DNA of 35,900 nt from Rhodospirillaceae bacterium (GTDB lineage: Bacteria; Pseudomonadota; Alphaproteobacteria; JAEULC01), in assembly GCA_023266845.1 (NCBI GenBank), contig JAHFPH010000023.1, forward strand, positions 1-35,900. The letters are read 5' to 3'. Position numbers and translations under genes: made by a program. Of this stretch, positions 30,803 to 35,900 are shown one piece after another. The stretch's first letter is position 1; each line of letters starts with the position of its first letter. Under the pieces are notes generated by a model. That model was not told where the DNA came from. It did no database searches and saw only the letters and a program-made list of their open reading frames with translations.

Positions 30803-33142
30803 TTGATCCAGCGAGCCAAAAATTTGGCCGTCAGCGCGGTTTTGGGCGTGCTGATCGCGGGTTGCAGCGCCGGGCCGACGCGCGAGGTGAGCGAGATACC
30901 CACCGAGTCGACGGTGCCGCCCTCGATCGCCGACGCGCCGCAGCGCGCCAACCAGCCGGCGCCGCCCGGCGGCTTGAACGCGCGCCCGCGCGGCGGCCAG
31001 GTCGGCAGCCGCACCGTCACCCAGCCGATGATCGACGAGCTTTACCTGGGCGGCGGCAAGCCGGTGGACAGCAACGCGGTGCGGCCGCTGCGCGGCCCGA
31101 GTTCGGTCGGCGACATCACGCTCGACTTCAAGGACGCCGACATCCAAGAGGTGGTGCGCGTTCTGCTGGGCGATCTGCTCAAGAGCAATTACGCGATCGA
31201 CCCGGACGTCACCGGCGCGGTGACGCTGCAGACCGGCAAGCCGATCGCCAAGTCCGCGATCATCCCGACGCTGGAAGCGGTGCTCGAGGGGCGCGGCGCG
31301 CGCCTGGTGCATTACGGCAATATCCTTCGCGTCACGCGCCTGCCCGGCATTCCCGCGATCGCCGCGGGCGGCGTGGCGGTGGGCGGCGTGAAGATTCCCG
31401 ACGGGTCGGGCCTGCGCGTGTTCCCGCTGGAATACATCAACGCCGACGAGATGGCGAAGATCCTGCAACCGACCTTGCCCGAAGGCGCAGTCGCCGTGGT
31501 CGATCCCAACCGCAACCTGATCATGATCGCGGGCACGGGGCCGGAGCTGGCGCTCGCTTCCGGCACGGTCAACATCTTCGACGTCGACCAGATGGCGGGG
31601 CAGACCGTGCTGCTGACCTCGCTGGAAAACGTCGACGCCAACACCATGGTGGCCGAGCTAGAGGGTGTGTTCGCCGCCAGCGGCAAGGGCGGGCCGCGCG
31701 GCCCGGTGCGCTTCATACCCATCGATAGGCTGAACGCGGTGATGGTCGTCGCGCGCCAGGTGCGCTACATCGAGGAGGCGCGGCACTGGATCTATCGCCT
31801 GGACCGCACGCGCAACGCCAGCGAGCAGCGCCTGTTCGTCTATTACGTCCAGAACGGGCGCGCTGCCGACCTGGCCAAGACGCTGCGCGGCATCATGGCC
31901 GACAGCAACACGGTCGAGGCCGGCGATACCGGAACGCGCGGCGCACGCCGCCCGGCGGTTACGCGCGGCGAGCTCGATTACCGCCCGACCTCGACCACGA
32001 CCGGCGTTTCCGGCGGCGGCGCGGCGCAGCCGCCTGGCACGTTCCTGGGTCCGCAGCCCTCGGGCGCGCCCGGCACGCCGGCCGCGGCCGCTTCGGCGGC
32101 GAGCAGCGCCGATACCTCGCTGTCGCGCGCCTTGCAACCGGGCACCCCGCCCACTGCCGGCGGCAGCGCGGGCAAGCTCGGCGGCGCGGTGCGCATCACC
32201 GCCGACGACAAGAACAACGCATTGTTGATCGCCGCCACGCCCAAGGATTTCGAGCTGGTGCAGGACGTGCTGGACAAGCTCGATCTGGTGCCGCTGCAAG
32301 TGCTGATCGAAGCCACGATCTTCGAGGTTTCGCTGCGCGACCAGTTGCGCTATGGGCTGCAATACCTGATCAGCAACGGCGGCCTGGGCTTCGCCAACGA
32401 CGGCACCGCGATCCTCACGCGCGGCACCGACATCACCGATCTGGCGGGGGCCGCCGCCAACACGCTGCCCGGCTTCGCCTTCACGCTCAACGGCACCAAC
32501 CGCGTGCGGTTCGTGATCGACGCGCTGTCGGATCTCACCGAAGTGAACGTGATCTCGTCGCCGCACATGCTGGTGCTGGACAACCAGCAGGCGCGGCTGC
32601 AGGTGGGCGATGAGGTGCCGATCATCACGCAATCCGCCACCTCGACCTTGACCAGCAATCCGCTGATCGTGAACACGGTGCAGTACCGCAACACCGGCGT
32701 GACCCTGGAAGTGACGCCGCGCGTGAACTCGGGCGGGCTGGTGACGCTCGACATCGCCCAGGAAGTCAGCGACGTGACGCAGACCACCTCGTCCACCATC
32801 AACTCGCCGACCATCCAGCAGCGCGTTCTGACCAGCACCATCGCCGTTCAGGACAACGAGACCATCATGTTGGGCGGGCTGATCCGCGAGGACGCGCAGA
32901 CCTCGAGCTCGGGCATCCCCGTGCTGCACCGCCTGCCGGTGATCGGCGCGCTGTTCGGATCGACCGACAAGCGGGCGCGGCGCACCGAGCTCATCGTGCT
33001 GATCACCCCGCGCGTCATCGCCAGCGCCGGCGACGCGCGCGACATGACGCAGGACATGCGCCGCAAGTTCCTGAACCTCTTGAAGCTTCAGGCCGACGGC
33101 GTGCGCCAGCCGCGCCGCATCATCAACGACAACGTGCTGTAG
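30803..33142 (+). CDS. gspD: T2SS secretin GspD, predicted lipoprotein
   Basis: 779-aa outer-membrane secretin. The N-terminus is a lipoprotein signal with lipobox IAGC (Cys21), unlike many GspD proteins. Domains: N0 (about 102-175, ITLDFKDADIQEVVRVLLGD), N1 (about 195-270, VFPLEYINADEMAKILQPTL), N2 (about 275-375), a Ser/Gly/Pro-rich linker (about 383-460), N3 (about 460-510, VRITADDKNNALLIAATPKD) and the secretin domain with GDEVPIITQSATST, GVTLEVTPRV, IMLGGLIREDAQTSSSGIPV and TELIVLITPRVI. The start is TTG 30803 behind AGGGGCGGGGG. A lipidated secretin may reach the outer membrane by itself; no pilotin gene is seen here. It probably has its own promoter in the preceding gap. Confidence 0.95.
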   Translation: MIQRAKNLAVSAVLGVLIAGCSAGPTREVSEIPTESTVPPSIADAPQRANQPAPPGGLNARPRGGQVGSRTVTQPMIDELYLGGGKPVDSNAVRPLRGPSSVGDITLDFKDADIQEVVRVLLGDLLKSNYAIDPDVTGAVTLQTGKPIAKSAIIPTLEAVLEGRGARLVHYGNILRVTRLPGIPAIAAGGVAVGGVKIPDGSGLRVFPLEYINADEMAKILQPTLPEGAVAVVDPNRNLIMIAGTGPELALASGTVNIFDVDQMAGQTVLLTSLENVDANTMVAELEGVFAASGKGGPRGPVRFIPIDRLNAVMVVARQVRYIEEARHWIYRLDRTRNASEQRLFVYYVQNGRAADLAKTLRGIMADSNTVEAGDTGTRGARRPAVTRGELDYRPTSTTTGVSGGGAAQPPGTFLGPQPSGAPGTPAAAASAASSADTSLSRALQPGTPPTAGGSAGKLGGAVRITADDKNNALLIAATPKDFELVQDVLDKLDLVPLQVLIEATIFEVSLRDQLRYGLQYLISNGGLGFANDGTAILTRGTDITDLAGAAANTLPGFAFTLNGTNRVRFVIDALSDLTEVNVISSPHMLVLDNQQARLQVGDEVPIITQSATSTLTSNPLIVNTVQYRNTGVTLEVTPRVNSGGLVTLDIAQEVSDVTQTTSSTINSPTIQQRVLTSTIAVQDNETIMLGGLIREDAQTSSSGIPVLHRLPVIGALFGSTDKRARRTELIVLITPRVIASAGDARDMTQDMRRKFLNLLKLQADGVRQPRRIINDNVL

Positions 33143-33195
33143 GGTTTCCTGCGGCTGTTTCTGTTGTTCTCTGAACGAAGCATTCACTACAGAAC

Positions 33196-33345
33196 CGTCA
33201 TGGCCGTGCTTGTCACGGCCATCCACTTGGGCCACGTCGATTTCGTTGGCTGCGGGGACTCTAAGCTCGACAGCCCGCGCTATCGTATCGCCTGACGACG
33301 TGGATGGCCGGGACTCGCGCTCGTTGGCGCGACTCGGCCATGACG
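33196..33345. repeat. paired palindromic (REP/BIME-like) intergenic element
   Basis: Hairpin 1 is ATGGCCGTG-CTTGT-CACGGCCAT (33200-33222), a perfect 9-bp stem. Hairpin 2 (33304-33341) starts ATGGCC and ends GGCCAT with an inner CGCG/CGCG stem. The flanks mirror each other: CGTC before hairpin 1 and GACG after hairpin 2; CCAC after hairpin 1 and GTGG before hairpin 2. This opposed pair resembles the intergenic palindromic units common in alphaproteobacteria. It lies between convergent genes and may limit transcription from both sides. The 238-bp gap (33143-33380) holds no gene that I can support. Confidence 0.65.
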
Positions 33346-33380
33346 ATCAGAGAGGGGGGAACGCCGAACGGGCAGCGAGG

Positions 33381-34529
33381 TCAGGGCGCCAGCGTCGCGC
33401 TTAGCTTGTAGGCGCCTGATCCGCCGCAACAATGTCCGACACGCAGGTAATAGGCGCCGGGCACGAGCGCCCGCGCCAGCTTGAAATTGTACCAACCGCC
33501 GCTGTCGTCGTCGCTCGCCAGGGCCGTGCCGCCCGCATCCTCCAGCGTCGCCTTCACGTCCGTGCCGCCGAGCGAGGTTACCGTCAGCGTACCCGGCGCC
33601 GTCAGGTCGATTTTCCAGAACTGGTCGGCGCCGTCGCCGGCAAGCTGGCCCGCGGCAGCGCCCGTGAGCGGCAGAGGTGCTGCCAGCGCGCGGGTGCTGG
33701 CTTCGGTCCTAGGCGCGTCGCCAACGCCGTCCTGCACGATCAGCTTGTAGACGCCCGTATTCTTGAAGCCCTGGCCGGCATTGAACACCGCCACCAGGTG
33801 CTCGCCCAGCTTGACGGTCGGCGCGATTTTCAGCGTCGCAATCAATTGCTCGGGGCTTTGGAAGATCACGGATTGCGCGGAGATGCCGTCGTCGCTGGCG
33901 AGCGTCGGCCCGCCGTCCTGGCCCGAGAAGCCCGCGCCCGCGACCGATACGGTCACGCTGGCGCCGCGCGCGACCGTGACGATGGTGAAATACGGGTCCT
34001 TGACCACGGCCAGCACCGCGCACAGCAGATCCTGGGCGCAGCCGAACGCCGCCTGTTTGCTGCCGTAGCCGAAATTGGACGACTTGGCGACCTTGGCCTG
34101 GAACATGAAAGAGATGGCCTGCTCGGCGCTGGCGAACCAGCGCCCGCCTTCGCCGTCCACGCCGATGTAATACATATTGTCGCGCCGCTGCAGCAGCGCG
34201 CCGCCGCCGCCGGCGCTTCCGCCCAGCGACTGGATCAATTGGTTGATCGCGTCGCCGGCCAGCGCCAAGTTCTGGTCGGCGGCGGAAAGGCTCGAGAAGC
34301 CGGGCATGGAGCGCGCGGAGCGCGACGGGTCGAGCGTCAGCATCGGCCCGCTGCCGGGCGTGGCTGCGGCGGCAAGCCCGGCCGCCTGGGTAGCCAGGCT
34401 TTGCGCCTGCGCGGCCGCGCCCGAGCCCGCGGCGCCCTTCACGGTCAGCGACGGCTCGGCGGCCTCGGCGGTCATGCCGATCGACAGCAGCAGCGCCGCG
34501 ACCGATCCAAGCCTGGCCGAAGCCCGCAT
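33381..34529 (-). CDS. secreted protein with Ig/IPT-like and PPC-like domains
   Basis: 382 aa. ATG 34529, two bases after the upstream stop, gives a Sec signal peptide (VAALLLSIGMTAEAA). Residues about 25-120 are Ala/Gly/Ser-rich. The middle contains a stretch with an Ig-like/IPT feel (VTVSVAGAGFSG; LIATLKIAPTVKLGEHLVAV). The last 85 residues match the bacterial pre-peptidase C-terminal (PPC) domain pattern (DQFWKIDLTAPGTLTVTSLG; ALASDDDSGGWYNFKLAR; GAYYLRVGHCCG), which occurs on many secreted enzymes and is usually removed during maturation. No catalytic domain is recognised. Lying tail to tail with gspD, it is a plausible T2SS substrate, but that is inference. Confidence 0.72.
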   Translation of the reverse strand: MRASARLGSVAALLLSIGMTAEAAEPSLTVKGAAGSGAAAQAQSLATQAAGLAAAATPGSGPMLTLDPSRSARSMPGFSSLSAADQNLALAGDAINQLIQSLGGSAGGGGALLQRRDNMYYIGVDGEGGRWFASAEQAISFMFQAKVAKSSNFGYGSKQAAFGCAQDLLCAVLAVVKDPYFTIVTVARGASVTVSVAGAGFSGQDGGPTLASDDGISAQSVIFQSPEQLIATLKIAPTVKLGEHLVAVFNAGQGFKNTGVYKLIVQDGVGDAPRTEASTRALAAPLPLTGAAAGQLAGDGADQFWKIDLTAPGTLTVTSLGGTDVKATLEDAGGTALASDDDSGGWYNFKLARALVPGAYYLRVGHCCGGSGAYKLSATLAP

Positions 34530-34531
34530 CC

Positions 34532-35900
34532 CTAGCCCTTCATTTCCATGCAGGCGCGCGGCACGCGCACCATCGTGCCCTTCGAGAACCAATTGACCGC
34601 GTTGCCGCCGGTGCAGGTCGACGCGTCGATCGACCACGAGCCGAAGCGCGGCAGCAGCACGTCGCGGATCTCGACCGACAGGCGCTTGCCGTCGTCGGCG
34701 CGCACGATGCCGCACCAGCGCGCTTCCTTGTCGTACAGCCCCTGCTGCGTGCAAACCGTCATGCCGGTCAGGTTCGCGGCCATGCCCGCGCCGGATTCGC
34801 CGGCGCTGACGCCGGCGCCCATGCCGCCGGTCGATTGCTGCGGCATCGCCGGCAAGGCGGGAGGCTGCGGTTCGTTGGCGCGCGAGTTGCGCGGCTCGTT
34901 GACTGCAGTCACCTGGCTTTGCCTGCCGGCGTCCTGGCCTGCGATCCTGACGCCGCTCTCGCGTGTGAAGCGCCTGAGCCCGTTCAGGCGCTCGTTCGCC
35001 AGCATCGCGGTCTGCGAGCTGGAATACGACATGATGACCTGCTCATAGGCCTGCTCGGCTTCGCGGAACCGGCCGGACATCTCGAGCTGATAGCCCTGCT
35101 TGAACAGGCCCTCGGGTCCGCCCGCGGCATAGACGCCGCCATCCGGCATGGCGACCGGCGGCATGGTGGTGGGCCCGGTGGTGATCGCGGTTTGCGCGGC
35201 GGGGGCTTGCGGGGGCGGATAGGGCGAAGCGGGTTGCAGCGCGCGGTAGGAGGGTAGTGCTGCCATCTGCGGCATCGGCGCTTGCGCCGCCGCACCGCCT
35301 TCGCGCACTGCCAAATAGCGCCGCGACGCCTCGGTCGGCGATGCATCGTCCGGCGCATAGGTGGGAGCCGCGCCGGGATAGACCGGCTGCGGCGCGGCGG
35401 AGGCTTGCGGCAGCGGCGGCGCGTATTGCGGTTGCACCGATAGAGGCGGCGGATATTGCGGCAGTGGGGCGTTGCCCAGGGGCGCGACGCTCGCCATCGG
35501 CGAGCGCGGCAAGGGCGGCGGCGTGTTGCCCGGCACGGCGGGGCCCAGCGCCACCGGATCGGGCGCGCCCATCACCATCCAGGGCGGACGGCGCGTCGTG
35601 GTGGCGGTCGGCGTGCCGCGCTCCGGCCCGTCGGTCGCCACTTGTTGCGGCGGCGCTTGCGGCGCGCGCGTCTGGGTGGGCCGGGGTGCTGCGGGCTGCA
35701 TCGGCGCGGGCGCGGCGGCAGGCGCCTGCGCGACCGGCGCGGAGGTGGAAGCCGGGGGCCGCGCCGGGAACAAAGGAATATTCGACGCCGGCGGCGGCGA
35801 TGGCGGCGGCGCGGAAACGGCGAGCGTGCCAGGCTGGCTGGTCGCCGTGGCCGCCTGGGTGCCCAGCGTGTAGTTCGGCAGATTGGGCAACGCGGCGGAA
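34532..35900 (-). CDS. Pro-rich, TPR-like protein (partial, runs off right edge)
   Basis: At least 452 residues; the frame stays open to the window end, so the N-terminus is missing and the TTG at 35890 is probably internal. The first 230 or so visible residues are very rich in Pro/Ala/Gln and probably disordered. A single TPR-like unit follows (LFKQGYQLEMSGRFREAEQA, YEQVIMSYSSSQTAMLANER). The C-terminal about 80 residues form a compact domain with four Cys (VCTQQGLYDKEARWCG; DASTCTGG; RACMEMKG), consistent with two disulfides in the periplasm. Function unknown. It ends two bases before the start of the PPC-domain gene, so the two are probably co-transcribed and may act together. Confidence 0.68.
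   Translation of the reverse strand, partial: SAALPNLPNYTLGTQAATATSQPGTLAVSAPPPSPPPASNIPLFPARPPASTSAPVAQAPAAAPAPMQPAAPRPTQTRAPQAPPQQVATDGPERGTPTATTTRRPPWMVMGAPDPVALGPAVPGNTPPPLPRSPMASVAPLGNAPLPQYPPPLSVQPQYAPPLPQASAAPQPVYPGAAPTYAPDDASPTEASRRYLAVREGGAAAQAPMPQMAALPSYRALQPASPYPPPQAPAAQTAITTGPTTMPPVAMPDGGVYAAGGPEGLFKQGYQLEMSGRFREAEQAYEQVIMSYSSSQTAMLANERLNGLRRFTRESGVRIAGQDAGRQSQVTAVNEPRNSRANEPQPPALPAMPQQSTGGMGAGVSAGESGAGMAANLTGMTVCTQQGLYDKEARWCGIVRADDGKRLSVEIRDVLLPRFGSWSIDASTCTGGNAVNWFSKGTMVRVPRACMEMKG

Noticed and set aside
33200-33222. Classical rho-independent terminator after gspD
   Set aside because: The stem is perfect but no T-run follows, and it is part of a paired palindromic element.
1-35900. 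CRISPR arrays, tRNA or rRNA genes
   Set aside because: No regularly spaced direct repeats, cloverleaf-type sequence or rRNA-like stretch was recognised by eye.

Overview
The window is a GC-rich, densely packed bacterial chromosome segment with Gram-negative hallmarks: a complete type II secretion system (T2SS), a predicted outer-membrane barrel and Sec signal peptides. Composition, short overlaps and protein style suggest an alphaproteobacterium, perhaps Rhodospirillales-like. That placement is inference; there is no rRNA marker here. I saw no tRNA, rRNA or CRISPR array.

Left edge (1-4398): an RNA m5U methyltransferase cut by the window edge and a small membrane-anchored repeat protein run leftwards. 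Divergently, an acetolactate-synthase-type ThDP enzyme and a metallo-beta-lactamase-fold hydrolase run rightwards.

Redox cluster (4503-18180, all on +): seven consecutive genes look like one electron-transfer system. They are (1) an 802-aa soluble fusion of a flavin/pyridine-nucleotide oxidoreductase, two cyclic-nucleotide-binding domains and a four-cluster ferredoxin module; (2) a predicted di-heme membrane cytochrome b; (3) an FHA domain / one TM helix / ten-heme cytochrome c; (4) a small exported protein; (5) a large exported protein with two GlcG/HbpS-type domains; (6) a predicted outer-membrane beta-barrel; (7) an exported 1260-aa ten-heme cytochrome with C-terminal LVIVD-type repeats. 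The simplest reading is a route from cytoplasmic reductant through the inner membrane and periplasm to the outer membrane, with cNMP and phosphopeptide-type sensor domains built into the electron carriers. Direction, donor and acceptor cannot be read from sequence.

Accessory patch (18177-19831): an RHS C-terminal fragment abuts the stop codon of the ten-heme gene, followed by an excisionase-like HTH gene and a HigB/HigA-type toxin-antitoxin pair. Beyond it a five-heme cytochrome c554-like gene runs leftwards (19824-21206).

T2SS operon (21289-33142, +): prepilin peptidase, GspE, F, G, H, I, J, K, L, M, a GspC/N-like HR protein and the secretin GspD, many joined by 1-4 bp overlaps. GspF carries a linker of about 210 residues that is unusual, and GspD has a lipobox. 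T2SS is known to deliver outer-membrane multiheme cytochromes in Shewanella, so its position beside the redox cluster may be functional. A paired palindromic element separates gspD from two convergent genes: a secreted protein with a PPC-like domain (a possible T2SS substrate) and a Pro-rich TPR-like protein cut by the right edge.
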